Part shown: positions 51,555 through 60,731 of the stretch, piece after piece
Position numbering within the stretch: position 1 is the stretch's first letter
How the letters are laid out: the number at the start of each line of letters is the position of its first letter
Origin: Ktedonospora formicarum
GTDB lineage: Bacteria > Chloroflexota > Ktedonobacteria > Ktedonobacterales > Ktedonobacteraceae
Direction: 5' to 3'
DNA: 64,000 bases
Assembly (NCBI RefSeq): GCF_016587355.1
Contig: NZ_BNJF01000001.1
Span: 2,864,501 to 2,928,500, forward strand
The notes under the pieces: generated by a model
Databases searched by the model: none
Seen by the model: only the letters and a program-made list of their open reading frames with translations
Told to the model about the DNA's origin: nothing
Position numbers and translations under genes: made by a program

Positions 51555-52099
51555 TTTCAGAGAAGGCGAAAGAGCGGATGCGTGCGCTAGCTCGGCGTTA
51601 CCCGGCAGCACGTTCGGCGGTTATGCCCTCACTTTATATCGCGCAAGAGGAAGAGGGCTATATTACACGCGAAGGTCTGGAGGCGGTTGCCGAAGCCGTG
51701 GGCATCACAGTCGATGATGTTGAGAGTGTCGCGACCTTCTATACCATGTATCATACGCAACCTCCTGGCAAGAAGATTGTCAAGGTCTGCACCAGCATTT
51801 CATGTTATCTGCGTAACTGCGATAGCCTGATGGAGCACCTGGAAGCGCGGTTAGGCATCAAACGTGGTGAGACGACCCCAGATGGCAATATTACCTTACA
51901 AGGTGCTGAGTGCCTTGCCTCTTGCGGTTCTGCCCCTGTGATTCAGGTCAATGGCCAGTTCGTGGAGAACGTTACGCTAGAGAAGGCCGACACCCTGATT
52001 GATGAGCTTGAGCGGGAGACAAAGCCGCCGCGTAGTGAGAGCAATGGGTTGAAAGCAGGGCCGAAGACCGAGTCTCCCACGCACAGCTCACTGTCTTAG
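51551..52099 (+). CDS. nuoE: NADH-quinone oxidoreductase subunit E
   Basis: 182 residues, the 24-kDa [2Fe-2S] subunit of the NADH module. The four Cys are in KVCTSISCYLRNC (Cys at the first and adjacent positions) and GAECLASCGSAP. A Ser/Pro-rich C-terminal tail of about 30 residues is extra. Two tandem 58-bp hairpin repeats follow before nuoF. Confidence 0.95.
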   Translation: MISEKAKERMRALARRYPAARSAVMPSLYIAQEEEGYITREGLEAVAEAVGITVDDVESVATFYTMYHTQPPGKKIVKVCTSISCYLRNCDSLMEHLEARLGIKRGETTPDGNITLQGAECLASCGSAPVIQVNGQFVENVTLEKADTLIDELERETKPPRSESNGLKAGPKTESPTHSSLS

Positions 52100-52104
52100 G
52101 TAGA

Positions 52105-52228
52105 CATTCGCCAACGCCGCCTGATCGGCGGCTAGCTATTGCTCAAGCGAATGAAAGGCAAGTTCTTAAGCATTCGCCAACGCCGCCTGATCGGCGGCTA
52201 GCTATTGCTCAAGCGAATGAAAGGCAAG
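52105..52228. repeat. Tandem 58-bp nested-hairpin repeat, two copies
   Basis: Identical copies at 52105-52162 and 52171-52228, separated by 8 bp. Each has outer arms CATTCGC/GCGAATG and inner arms GCCGCC/GGCGGC. They fill the nuoE-nuoF gap and end 24 bp before the nuoF start. Confidence 0.9.
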
Positions 52229-52252
52229 CAAACCGTTACGAGGGAATGTGCA

Positions 52253-53581
52253 ATGCCAGAAACAGAACAGTTTCTTTTGAAGAATATCAATGTGCCGGGG
52301 GTTGATGGGATTGAGGTTTACCGGCAGCATGGGGGCTATGAGGCCCTGGCGAAGGCTCTGCAAAGCGATCCTGATCAACTGGTCGAAGAACTGAAGAAGT
52401 CGGGGTTGCGTGGACGCGGAGGCGCGGGCTTTCCTACGGGTTTGAAGTGGAGTTTCCTGGCTAAGAATGATAAGCCGCGTTACCTCTGCTGCAACTCAGA
52501 CGAGAGCGAGCCAGGAACCTTTAAGGATCGCATGTTGATGGAGCGCCTACCGCATTTGTTAGTTGAGGGAGTGCTCATCACCAGCTATGCCTGTCGTGTC
52601 AAAACGGCCTTCATTTATGTGCGTGGCGAACTGCCCTATGCGGCGGACCAGGTACAGAAGGCAGTTGATGAGGCATATGAAGCGGGACTGATTGGAAGCA
52701 ATATTCTGGGGAGCGATTACAGCATCGATGTCATTGTGCATCGCGGTGCTGGTGCCTATATCTGCGGTGAGGAGAGCGCGCTAATGGAGTCGCTGGAGGG
52801 CCGGCGGGGCTATCCACGCCTCAAGCCTCCTTTCCCAGCGGTAATTGGTCTCTATGGCGGTCCCACGGTTATCAATAACTGTGAAACGCTGTGTACTGTG
52901 CCTGCCATTATTCAGCATGGAGCCGACTATTATGCCTCCTTTGGAACAGAGAAGAGTAAGGGGACGCGTATTTTTGGCCTCAGCGGACAGGTGAAGAAGC
53001 CAGGAAATTATGAGTTACCTCTGGGTATTCCCCTACGCACTCTGATCTATGATGAGCGCTATGGTGGTGGTGTGCTCAATGACAAGCAGGTCAAGGCTGT
53101 CATCCCTGGTGGCTCTTCAACCTTCTTCCTGGGTCCTGACAAGCTTGATCTCCCAATGGACTATGAGTCGGTTGCGGCGGCGGGTTCGATGCTGGGTTCC
53201 GGTGGCGTGATTGTCATTAATGAGGACACTTGCATTGTTGGGGCCATTGCGCGAGCCGCCGAGTTCTACCGCGATGAGTCTTGTGGTAAATGTACGCCCT
53301 GCCGCGAGGGAACCTACTGGCTCACGGAACTATTGGAGCGTCTTGAGCATGGTAAGGGCAAGATGAAGGATATCGATCTGCTAGTGGATATCTGCGGCAA
53401 CATTAGCGGCAAATCGTTCTGCCCTCTGGGCGATGCGGCAACTAGCTTGATTACTAGCGGTATTCGACTCTTCCGCGAAGAGTTTGAATATCATGTCACG
53501 CACGGCCATTGCATGGTAGGTGACAAACATCATGCCACTATCAGCGCCGAAGAGGCGACGTTGACTGCTGGTGCGAACTAG
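52253..53581 (+). CDS. nuoF: NADH-quinone oxidoreductase subunit F
   Basis: 442 residues, the 51-kDa NADH-oxidising subunit. The NADH/FMN site is LRGRGGAGFPTGLKWSFLAK and the FMN segment is YICGEESALMESLEGRRGYPRLKPPFPA. The 4Fe-4S ligands are ESCGKCTPCREGT and the distant Cys in KSFCPLGD. GAGGGA precedes ATG 52253. Complete and normal length. Confidence 0.97.
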   Translation: MPETEQFLLKNINVPGVDGIEVYRQHGGYEALAKALQSDPDQLVEELKKSGLRGRGGAGFPTGLKWSFLAKNDKPRYLCCNSDESEPGTFKDRMLMERLPHLLVEGVLITSYACRVKTAFIYVRGELPYAADQVQKAVDEAYEAGLIGSNILGSDYSIDVIVHRGAGAYICGEESALMESLEGRRGYPRLKPPFPAVIGLYGGPTVINNCETLCTVPAIIQHGADYYASFGTEKSKGTRIFGLSGQVKKPGNYELPLGIPLRTLIYDERYGGGVLNDKQVKAVIPGGSSTFFLGPDKLDLPMDYESVAAAGSMLGSGGVIVINEDTCIVGAIARAAEFYRDESCGKCTPCREGTYWLTELLERLEHGKGKMKDIDLLVDICGNISGKSFCPLGDAATSLITSGIRLFREEFEYHVTHGHCMVGDKHHATISAEEATLTAGAN

Positions 53582-53613
53582 GCGACCTGACTGCTCATGT
53601 TGAGCAACTGAAG

Positions 53614-53650
53614 TCTTATACGAAAACCAACGTTCAGGTTTTCGGATAGG
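53614..53650. repeat. Short copy of the dispersed hairpin repeat (nuoF-nuoG)
   Basis: CTTATACGAAAACC and GGTTTTCGGATAGGT flank only nine bases. It keeps both arms of the family but has lost the centre. Confidence 0.7.
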
Positions 53651-53780
53651 TAGTAACCACGGGGAAGTGGCACGTAGGCATCATCCAACATATTCAGCAT
53701 TGTATTCCTTTTATTGCTACGTCCGCTCTCCCTGGATACACGATAAGAAGTTATCTTACTTTCATAGCCAGGTAGTAATT

Positions 53781-55970
53781 ATGCCAGAAGAGAAAAAGGA
53801 CGAACTCATACACCTCACTATCGACGGGACTCCTGTCGAAGTTCCAGCCGGAACATTAGTATGGGCCGCTGCGCAGAAGGCTGGTATTGAGGTGCCCATT
53901 TATTGCTATCATCCCAAGATGCCACCGCTGGGAGCCTGTCGCATGTGTTTCGTCGAGGTCGAGAACATGCCCAAGCCTCCTCAGACGGCGTGTACGACGC
54001 CTGTTGCTGAGGGGATGGTGGTGCATACCAAGACCGAGAAGGTTCTCAAGGCTCGCCAGGGAACCCTCGAATTCCTGCTTATTAATCACCCGCTGGACTG
54101 CCCCATCTGTGACAAGGCGGGCGAGTGCGACTTGCAGGATTTCACATTGCGTCATGGTCCCGGCGGGACACGCTTCGACTTGAACAAACGCCATTATCAA
54201 AAGCCTATTCCCATGAGCCAGGACATCAACCTCGACCGTGAGCGTTGTATTCTCTGTCAGCGCTGCACACGCTTTAGCAGCGAGATTTCGATGGACAATG
54301 GATTGGTCATGATCTCGCGTGGATACAAGATGGAGGTCGGAACCGCGCCGGGCAGTGCTTTCGATTCCGCCTTCTCCGGCAATACTGTCGAGATCTGTCC
54401 TGTGGGCGCTCTGACGGCGACTAGCTATCGCTTTAAGGCTCGTCCGTGGGAGCTCAAGCGAGTGCCCAGTGTGTGCAACAACTGTAGTGTTGGCTGTAAT
54501 GCACGCGTTGATGTACGTGTGGATCGTGTGACGCGCCTGATGTCACGCAACAACGATGAGATCGATGATGGCTGGCTGTGCAATCGTGGTCGCTGGGAGT
54601 TCGACTTTGTGAACAATCCCGAGCGCCTGCGCACACCACTTGTACGCCGTGAAGGCAAGCTCACGCCTGCTTCCTGGCCTGAGGCCATAGCTCATATCGC
54701 TCAGCGCCTCACGGAGATCAGCACACAGCATGGTGCGAACTCTATTGGGGGCATTGGCTCGACACGCACGACGAATGAGGAGAGCTATCTCTTCCAGAAG
54801 CTTCTGCGCGACGTTATTGGTACGCGCAATGTTGATCACCACCATGGCCTATTTCTTGGAGCTCGCGACCGCCTGACAGGTAAGCCTTGGATGATGACTA
54901 ATAGTATTGCCGAGCTAGAGAAGGCCGGGCATATCGTGCTCATCGCATCCGATCCCTACCAGCGCCAGCCAGTTCTCAATCTACGGATTAAAAAGGCGAT
55001 GCGTGCTGGTGCCAAGATCAGTATCGTGCATTCGGAGACGACCGAATTGGATCGCTTTAGCAATAGCGCTTACAAAGCAGCCAAGGTTGACATTCCCCAG
55101 TATGGCGCGGGCAAGGTCGCCAAGCTGTTGCTTAGCTATGTGCTTGCGACGAGTGAAGTCAAGACAGGTGGCCATGAGGATATTAATGCCAAGATCGAGC
55201 GTGAACGTGAGCTGATCTCGGAGGCAGAACAGAGCTTCGGGGCCGAGGTCGTAGCGCAGCTACGCCAACTGGCGCAGGAGATTGTCAGCGCGGGTGGCGT
55301 TGAGAAGGGCGCGATCATTCTCTATGATGAGATGGCGACGCTTGATCCAGGTTGTGAGGATCTGGCTTCGGACCTGCAAGCGCTGGCCTTTGTCACCCGG
55401 AATATCAATCGTGTGGGCGCGGGTGTGGGTCCACTCTTCGAGGACGCTAACTCACTTGGCGCGCGCGATATGGGTCTGCTGCCCGATGCGCTACCAGGCT
55501 ATCAGAGCACAACTGATATTGGCATGACCTATGCCGAGATGTTGAGCAGCCCACAGCTCAAGGCTCTACTGGTCATGGGAGCTAACCCTCTACGCCATCT
55601 CAAGGGGGCGTCCCTACCCCGGGAGCTTGAGTTCCTGGTTGTGCAGGATGTAGCGCTCACTGAGACTGCTCAGCAGGCTGATGTGGTGCTGCCCGCTGTA
55701 ACCTTCGCCGAGAAGGATGGCACGATGACCAACCTTGACCACCATGTGCAGCTTATTCGCAAAGCGTTACGTCCTCTTCCTGGCGCGAAAGCCGACTGGG
55801 AGATTCTGATCCAGCTCGCACAGGCCCTGGGTGCTGAGTGGAGCTATGCACACCCACGCGATATCTTTGACGATATCGTGGCACGGAATCCATTCTATGC
55901 CGGTCTCACTCATGAAGACCTGGGAATGCAGGGCGTTCGCTCGCTTGAGCAGGAGGTGGCTCATGCTTGA
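53781..55970 (+). CDS. nuoG: NADH-quinone oxidoreductase subunit G
   Basis: 729 residues, the large iron-sulfur subunit. The N-terminal 2Fe-2S ferredoxin part has YCYHPKMPPLGACRMC and TACTTPV; then CPICDKAGECDLQD, RCILCQRCTRF and EICPVGALT hold the 4Fe-4S clusters. The molybdopterin-oxidoreductase-like part starts VPSVCNNCSVGCNARV with a further Cys in GWLCNRGRW, giving the extra N7-type cluster. ATG 53781 is used; the frame is open back to 53667 without support. The stop overlaps nuoH. Confidence 0.96.
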   Translation: MPEEKKDELIHLTIDGTPVEVPAGTLVWAAAQKAGIEVPIYCYHPKMPPLGACRMCFVEVENMPKPPQTACTTPVAEGMVVHTKTEKVLKARQGTLEFLLINHPLDCPICDKAGECDLQDFTLRHGPGGTRFDLNKRHYQKPIPMSQDINLDRERCILCQRCTRFSSEISMDNGLVMISRGYKMEVGTAPGSAFDSAFSGNTVEICPVGALTATSYRFKARPWELKRVPSVCNNCSVGCNARVDVRVDRVTRLMSRNNDEIDDGWLCNRGRWEFDFVNNPERLRTPLVRREGKLTPASWPEAIAHIAQRLTEISTQHGANSIGGIGSTRTTNEESYLFQKLLRDVIGTRNVDHHHGLFLGARDRLTGKPWMMTNSIAELEKAGHIVLIASDPYQRQPVLNLRIKKAMRAGAKISIVHSETTELDRFSNSAYKAAKVDIPQYGAGKVAKLLLSYVLATSEVKTGGHEDINAKIERERELISEAEQSFGAEVVAQLRQLAQEIVSAGGVEKGAIILYDEMATLDPGCEDLASDLQALAFVTRNINRVGAGVGPLFEDANSLGARDMGLLPDALPGYQSTTDIGMTYAEMLSSPQLKALLVMGANPLRHLKGASLPRELEFLVVQDVALTETAQQADVVLPAVTFAEKDGTMTNLDHHVQLIRKALRPLPGAKADWEILIQLAQALGAEWSYAHPRDIFDDIVARNPFYAGLTHEDLGMQGVRSLEQEVAHA

Positions 55971-57195
55971 TTTCCTTAATAACGAGATCGTAGCCGCGAT
56001 CATCAAAAGTGCCATCGTGATCGCCATCTTGCTCACGGTCTTCGCGTATATGACTCTGATTGAGCGGCGTGTGCTGGCAAAGATTCAGGGGCGTCTGGGG
56101 CCTAATCGCGTTGGCCCCTTTGGCCTGCTGCAACCGCTCGCCGATGGTCTTAAGATGGCTTTCAAAGAGCAGTTTGTGCCGGGGCAGGCCCGCAAGGGCA
56201 TCTATATGATTGCGCCGATTCTCTCAGTTATCGTGGCGCTCTCGGCCTTTGCTGTGATTCCTATCGGGCTCAATTGGAGTGGGAAGACCAGCGTAACAAG
56301 CATCTGGGACCCCTTGATTGCCGATGTGAATATTGGCCTGCTCTGGGTGCTGGCGATGTCATCGCTGGCTGTCTATGGCATCGTGCTTGGCGGCTGGGCA
56401 TCGGGAAACCGCTACTCCTTGCTTGGTGCATTGCGTTCCGCCGCACAGATGGTTTCCTATGAGACAAGCCTGGGTCTAGCTCTGGGTGGTGTGCTGATGT
56501 GGTCGCAGAGCATGAGCATGGTCCACATCATTGACGCACAGCGTGATATGGTCTGGTTTATTCTGGCGCAACCGCTGGGCTTCTTGGTCTATATCATCGC
56601 TGGCATTGCGGAGGTTAACCGCGCGCCCTTCGACCTGCCCGAAGCTGAACAGGAGTTGACTGCTGGCTACCTCACGGAGTACGCGGGCTTGCGCTGGAGC
56701 CTGTACCAGATGGCCGAGTACATCAACATGATTACCGTGAGCTCAATTGCTGCGACCCTCTTCTTCGGTGGTTGGAGCCTCTTCGGGCTAGAGACGTTGG
56801 TTCCCGGCCTCTCGATTCTCTTCTATGTCGTCAAGGTTGCCATCTTCCTGTTCATCTTTATGTGGCTCCGTGCCACCCTGCCGCGTATCCGCTATGACCG
56901 CCTGATGGGTCTGGGTTGGAAGCTACTGCTTCCCCTGGCAGTGCTCAACGCTGTTATGACTGGATTCGTTGTGGCGCTTGACTGGCCCTGGTGGGTCAGT
57001 GGACTCGCGGGATTGGTGGTGATTGGCATCATGTTCTTTGTGGTGCGCCGCCAGAGCTTTGTCGAGGGTACGCGCTTCGAGGAGAGCAAGGGTAGTATCA
57101 GGCTTCCCGAGTCGGTTCGTCTGGTGAAGTATGAGCCAAAGGTCGCGCCGGTGAGTGACACAGCCAAGCCCGATCCCTCTGTGGTGGAGGCGTAA
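55963..57195 (+). CDS. nuoH: NADH-quinone oxidoreductase subunit H
   Basis: 410 residues, eight or nine TM segments; forms the entry of the quinone channel. It has ERRVLAKIQGRLGPNRVGPFGLLQPLADGLKM, EVNRAPFDLPEAEQELTAGYLTEYAG and WLRATLPRIRYDRLMGLGWK. AGGAGG precedes ATG 55963, eight bases before the end of nuoG. The C-terminal tail is ~40 residues longer than usual and charged. Confidence 0.97.
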   Translation: MLDFLNNEIVAAIIKSAIVIAILLTVFAYMTLIERRVLAKIQGRLGPNRVGPFGLLQPLADGLKMAFKEQFVPGQARKGIYMIAPILSVIVALSAFAVIPIGLNWSGKTSVTSIWDPLIADVNIGLLWVLAMSSLAVYGIVLGGWASGNRYSLLGALRSAAQMVSYETSLGLALGGVLMWSQSMSMVHIIDAQRDMVWFILAQPLGFLVYIIAGIAEVNRAPFDLPEAEQELTAGYLTEYAGLRWSLYQMAEYINMITVSSIAATLFFGGWSLFGLETLVPGLSILFYVVKVAIFLFIFMWLRATLPRIRYDRLMGLGWKLLLPLAVLNAVMTGFVVALDWPWWVSGLAGLVVIGIMFFVVRRQSFVEGTRFEESKGSIRLPESVRLVKYEPKVAPVSDTAKPDPSVVEA

Positions 57196-57205
57196 GGAGT
57201 ACAAC

Positions 57206-57817
57206 ATGTCTTTTGATATTCTCAAGGGTATGACAACGACCCTGAAAAATATGGGCAAGAAGCCGACGACAGTTTCTTATCCGGAGCAAGAGCGTGACCT
57301 CGCACCACGCTTTCGCGGTCGTCATGTGCTGCACCGCTATGATAACGGATTAGAGCGCTGTGTTGGCTGCTACCTTTGCGCGGGTGCGTGTCCCGCTGAC
57401 GCGATCTATATTGAGGCGGGGGAGAACAGTGAGGAGGAACGCGTCTCGCCGGGTGAGCGCTATGCCAGAGTCTTCGATGTCAATATGCTGCGCTGCATCT
57501 TCTGTGGCTATTGTCAGGCTGCTTGCCCGACGGGCGCGATTACGCTGGAAAAAAACTATAAGCTAGCCTCTTTCTATCCTGAAGATCTGGTCTATCACAA
57601 GGAGCAGCTTTTGGAGCCTGAAGGCAGTGCGACTGTTGGCTCGAATGATGTCTGGGCCGATCCCGCGCCGGAAGAGGCTGAGCAGCCAGTGCCGCAGGAG
57701 AGCAAAGTCTTCGATGGCTCACATGCTAGCGCCGCCGCTGTTGGATTGGGAAACTATCAGGCTGAGCGCGCGGTCCTGTTTGAGAATCCCGAACAGGATG
57801 TGGACCGCCGCAAGTAG
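57206..57817 (+). CDS. nuoI: NADH-quinone oxidoreductase subunit I
   Basis: 203 residues, with two [4Fe-4S] clusters (N6a and N6b): RCVGCYLCAGACPADAIYIE and RCIFCGYCQAACPTGAITLE. The C-terminal ~60 residues are acidic and Pro/Glu-rich, beyond the usual end. AAGGAG lies six bases before ATG 57206. Confidence 0.97.
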   Translation: MSFDILKGMTTTLKNMGKKPTTVSYPEQERDLAPRFRGRHVLHRYDNGLERCVGCYLCAGACPADAIYIEAGENSEEERVSPGERYARVFDVNMLRCIFCGYCQAACPTGAITLEKNYKLASFYPEDLVYHKEQLLEPEGSATVGSNDVWADPAPEEAEQPVPQESKVFDGSHASAAAVGLGNYQAERAVLFENPEQDVDRRK

Positions 57818-57835
57818 ATTTGAAGGAACCATATT

Positions 57836-58354
57836 ATGACACCTACGATACTCGCATTCGCTGTGCTGGCTATCGCCACCATCGCATCCGCTATCGGGGT
57901 CATCGCCTTTAGGAACGCTGTCTATAGTGCGCTAAGTCTGATTTTGACACTTTTCTTCCTGGCGATGTTCTATTTGCAATTAGGCGCGATGTTTATCGCT
58001 GTCGTGCAGATTCTGATTTACGCGGGCGCGATCATGGTTCTCTTCCTCTTTGTGGTAACAATGCTCTCGCCTGACGCGCGAGATGAGGAGAAGGATCGTA
58101 TTCCCTGGCAGCGCTATGTTGGTGGTCTGCTGGGCGTGGTGCTGGCGGGCGCGTTGAGCTACCTGATCTTCAGAGATGTTTCAGGCACAGCCCTGATTAA
58201 AGCCGAGAGTTATAGTAAGGCTGTAGCGGCTCATGGCAATGTCGAAGCCTTTGGCCTGTCGCTCTTTCATGGCTTTCTCTTTCCCTTTGAGGTTACCAGC
58301 CTCTTGATTGTCGTCGCTATTCTCGGTGCTCTGGTCTTTGGTCGGAGGGCCTGA
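57836..58354 (+). CDS. nuoJ: NADH-quinone oxidoreductase subunit J
   Basis: 172 residues, five TM segments. The characteristic FYLQLGAMFIAVVQILIYAGAIMVLFLFVVTML is present. It is part of the membrane arm and 18 bp after nuoI. Confidence 0.95.
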   Translation: MTPTILAFAVLAIATIASAIGVIAFRNAVYSALSLILTLFFLAMFYLQLGAMFIAVVQILIYAGAIMVLFLFVVTMLSPDARDEEKDRIPWQRYVGGLLGVVLAGALSYLIFRDVSGTALIKAESYSKAVAAHGNVEAFGLSLFHGFLFPFEVTSLLIVVAILGALVFGRRA

Positions 58355-58389
58355 TATTGCTAATCATCTCCTCTAAGGAGTAAATGCAT

Positions 58390-58710
58390 ATGCCAGATGT
58401 TTCTACATTGCCAGCCCTCTCAGCGTATCTGATCGTGAGCGCCATACTTTTTAGCATCGGCGTTGTGGGTGTGTTGATCAGGCGCAATCCGCTGGTAATC
58501 TTTATGTCTATCGAATTAATGCTCAATGCTGTCAATCTATCGCTTGTGGCCTTCTCAACATTTCTTGACTCTGCGGATGGGCAGATGTTCGTCTTCCTGG
58601 TGCTGACCGTGGCAGCCGCTGAGGTGGTTGTGGGTCTGGCGCTGATCGTCTCCATCTTCCGCACGCGCCGGAATATTGATGTGGACGAGATGAATATGTT
58701 GCGAGGCTAG
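58390..58710 (+). CDS. nuoK: NADH-quinone oxidoreductase subunit K
   Basis: 106 residues, three TM segments with the conserved Glu in [18 protein letters not shown] and in the last helix ([15 protein letters not shown]). I prefer ATG 58390 because AAGGAG (58375-58380) is nine bases upstream; the ATG at 58384 is too close to it. Confidence 0.95.
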   Translation: MPDVSTLPALSAYLIVSAILFSIGVVGVLIRRNPLVIFMSIELMLNAVNLSLVAFSTFLDSADGQMFVFLVLTVAAAEVVVGLALIVSIFRTRRNIDVDEMNMLRG

Positions 58711-58720
58711 AGGGAGCAGT

Positions 58721-60727
58721 ATGATAAATCTTACTCTATGGGTACTGCTACCACCCCTGCTAGGCTTTATTGTGCTGGGGTTGGTTGGCAGAGTCATGTC
58801 GCGCGCCGCGATCCTGACGATAGCCTGGGGAGCGTGTGGCCTGGCCTTTCTTTTCGCGCTGATCAACTTCTTATCGATGATCGGCACGCCTGTCCCTGGT
58901 CGCGTGAGCGATATTGCCGTCTATCATTGGATAACGTCGGGTACTGGGGATAGCGCGTTCAGTGTCAATTTCGGGCTGTTGCTCGATCCGTTGAGTGCGA
59001 CGATGTTGCTCGTCGTGACTGGCGTAGGTCTGCTCATTCATATATATTCAGCGGGTTACATGGAGGATGATCCCGGGTTCTGGCGCTTCTTTGCTTACCT
59101 GAACTTCTTTATTTTCTCGATGGCGCTCCTGGTTAGCGCGGACAACTTCCTCTTCCTGCTCGTTGGCTGGGGGCTGGTAGGTTTGGCCTCCTTCCTGCTG
59201 ATCGGTTTCTGGTACCAGCGCACGGCTCCTGTGGCTGCCGCACGTAAGGCTTTCGTCATCAACATTATAGGTGACTTCGGCCTGATGCTTGCCATCTTTT
59301 TGATTTTCCTGAACTACGGCACGCTCAACTTCAAGGACGTTTTTGGGCACGTCAATGCCGTGTCTGCTGGTAGTGCTACGGCTATCGCGATCACATTGTT
59401 GATCTTTGTGGCCTGTGCCGCCAAGTCCGCTCAGTTGCCGCTCTATATGTGGCTTCCTGACGCGATGGAGGGTCCCACGCCCGTTAGCGCGCTGATTCAT
59501 GCCGCGACGATGGTGACGGCTGGTGTCTATCTGGTCGCGCGCGCACATCCGCTGTTTGATATCGCTCCGGTCGCCCTGAATGTGGTGGCGGGTATCGGAG
59601 GCGCTACGGCTCTCTTCGCCGCGACGATTGCCCTGGTACAGCTTGATATCAAGCGCGTTCTGGCTTATTCGACGATCAGCCAGCTTGGTTATATGTTCAT
59701 GGCTGAAGGAGTCTATGACTATTCAGCAGGTATCTTTCACCTGGTAACTCATGCCTTCTTTAAGGCGCTGCTCTTCCTGGGCGCGGGCGCGGTTATTCAC
59801 GCTCTGGGCGGCGAACAGGATATGCGCAATATGGGTGGCCTGCGCCATCGCCTGAAGATTACCTTCTGGACCTTCCTGGCAGCGACCTGGGCGATCAGTG
59901 GCCTACCACCCTTCGCAGGCTTCTGGAGTAAGGATGAGATCCTAGGCGCGATCTTTGCCCAGGCTCTACGTAGTGCCAGCCCAGGCTACTATGTGCTATG
60001 GGGCATTGGTATTCTGACGGCTGGGCTGACTTCGTTCTATATGTTCCGCCTCTTCTTCGCTATCTTCTATGGCGAGTATCGCGGCGGACAGGCAGCGCGT
60101 CCGGTTCACCATGAGGAAGATGAGGACGAGGAGTCTGTAACCTCTGGTCATGGACATGGCGTGCCCGCGAACCTCTATGATGTCTATGAAGTGCCGAGCG
60201 TTATGTGGTCGCCATTGACGATCCTAGCTGTGCTCTCGGTTATTGGCGGCGTGCTCGGGTCCTTCTCGTTGATCGGACTGCCGAACTGGTCGCCGCTGAG
60301 CAACTTCCTGGAGCCAGTCTTTCAGGGTGTCACCATTCCAGAATTGACCCTGAATCTGGAATGGGTCTCGGCTGGTCTGAGTATCGTTGCGGCCTTACTA
60401 GGCTTTTTCGTCGCCCGCGCGCGCTACTTCAAGCAGTTTGAGTACAAGGAGAGCCGTAACCTGCTCTATCAATTGCTCTTCCATAAATATTATGTCGATG
60501 AGGCGTTGACCTGGATTATTGTCAAACCAATTCAGGGTATTGGACGTCTTGGCTCACGCTTCCTGGATGGAAGCTTGCTTGGTGGCATCAACGCCGGAAT
60601 TACCGGACTTGTGCGGGGAACCAGCGGTTCGGTGCGTCGCCTGCAAACTGGCTACATGCGTAACTACGCATTGGCGATTTTACTGGGCGTCCTGTTGATC
60701 GTTCTCTATTACGCGGTGAGAGGATAA
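58721..60727 (+). CDS. nuoL: NADH-quinone oxidoreductase subunit L
   Basis: 668 residues, antiporter-like proton-pumping subunit with about 15 TM segments and the long lateral helix. It has GWGLVGLASFLLIGFW, the proton-channel Lys region CAAKSAQLPLYMWLPDAMEGPTPVSALIHAATMVTAGVYL and GLPPFAGFWSKDEIL. A hydrophilic acidic/His-rich loop (HHEEDEDEESVTSGHGHG, around residues 463-480) is inserted before the last membrane helices. Confidence 0.97.
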   Translation: MINLTLWVLLPPLLGFIVLGLVGRVMSRAAILTIAWGACGLAFLFALINFLSMIGTPVPGRVSDIAVYHWITSGTGDSAFSVNFGLLLDPLSATMLLVVTGVGLLIHIYSAGYMEDDPGFWRFFAYLNFFIFSMALLVSADNFLFLLVGWGLVGLASFLLIGFWYQRTAPVAAARKAFVINIIGDFGLMLAIFLIFLNYGTLNFKDVFGHVNAVSAGSATAIAITLLIFVACAAKSAQLPLYMWLPDAMEGPTPVSALIHAATMVTAGVYLVARAHPLFDIAPVALNVVAGIGGATALFAATIALVQLDIKRVLAYSTISQLGYMFMAEGVYDYSAGIFHLVTHAFFKALLFLGAGAVIHALGGEQDMRNMGGLRHRLKITFWTFLAATWAISGLPPFAGFWSKDEILGAIFAQALRSASPGYYVLWGIGILTAGLTSFYMFRLFFAIFYGEYRGGQAARPVHHEEDEDEESVTSGHGHGVPANLYDVYEVPSVMWSPLTILAVLSVIGGVLGSFSLIGLPNWSPLSNFLEPVFQGVTIPELTLNLEWVSAGLSIVAALLGFFVARARYFKQFEYKESRNLLYQLLFHKYYVDEALTWIIVKPIQGIGRLGSRFLDGSLLGGINAGITGLVRGTSGSVRRLQTGYMRNYALAILLGVLLIVLYYAVRG

Positions 60728-60731
60728 CACT

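Noticed and set aside
52105..52228. Possible CRISPR array
   Set aside because: Only two identical hairpin units with an 8-bp spacer; no third repeat, no spacer-sized variable segments and no cas genes.
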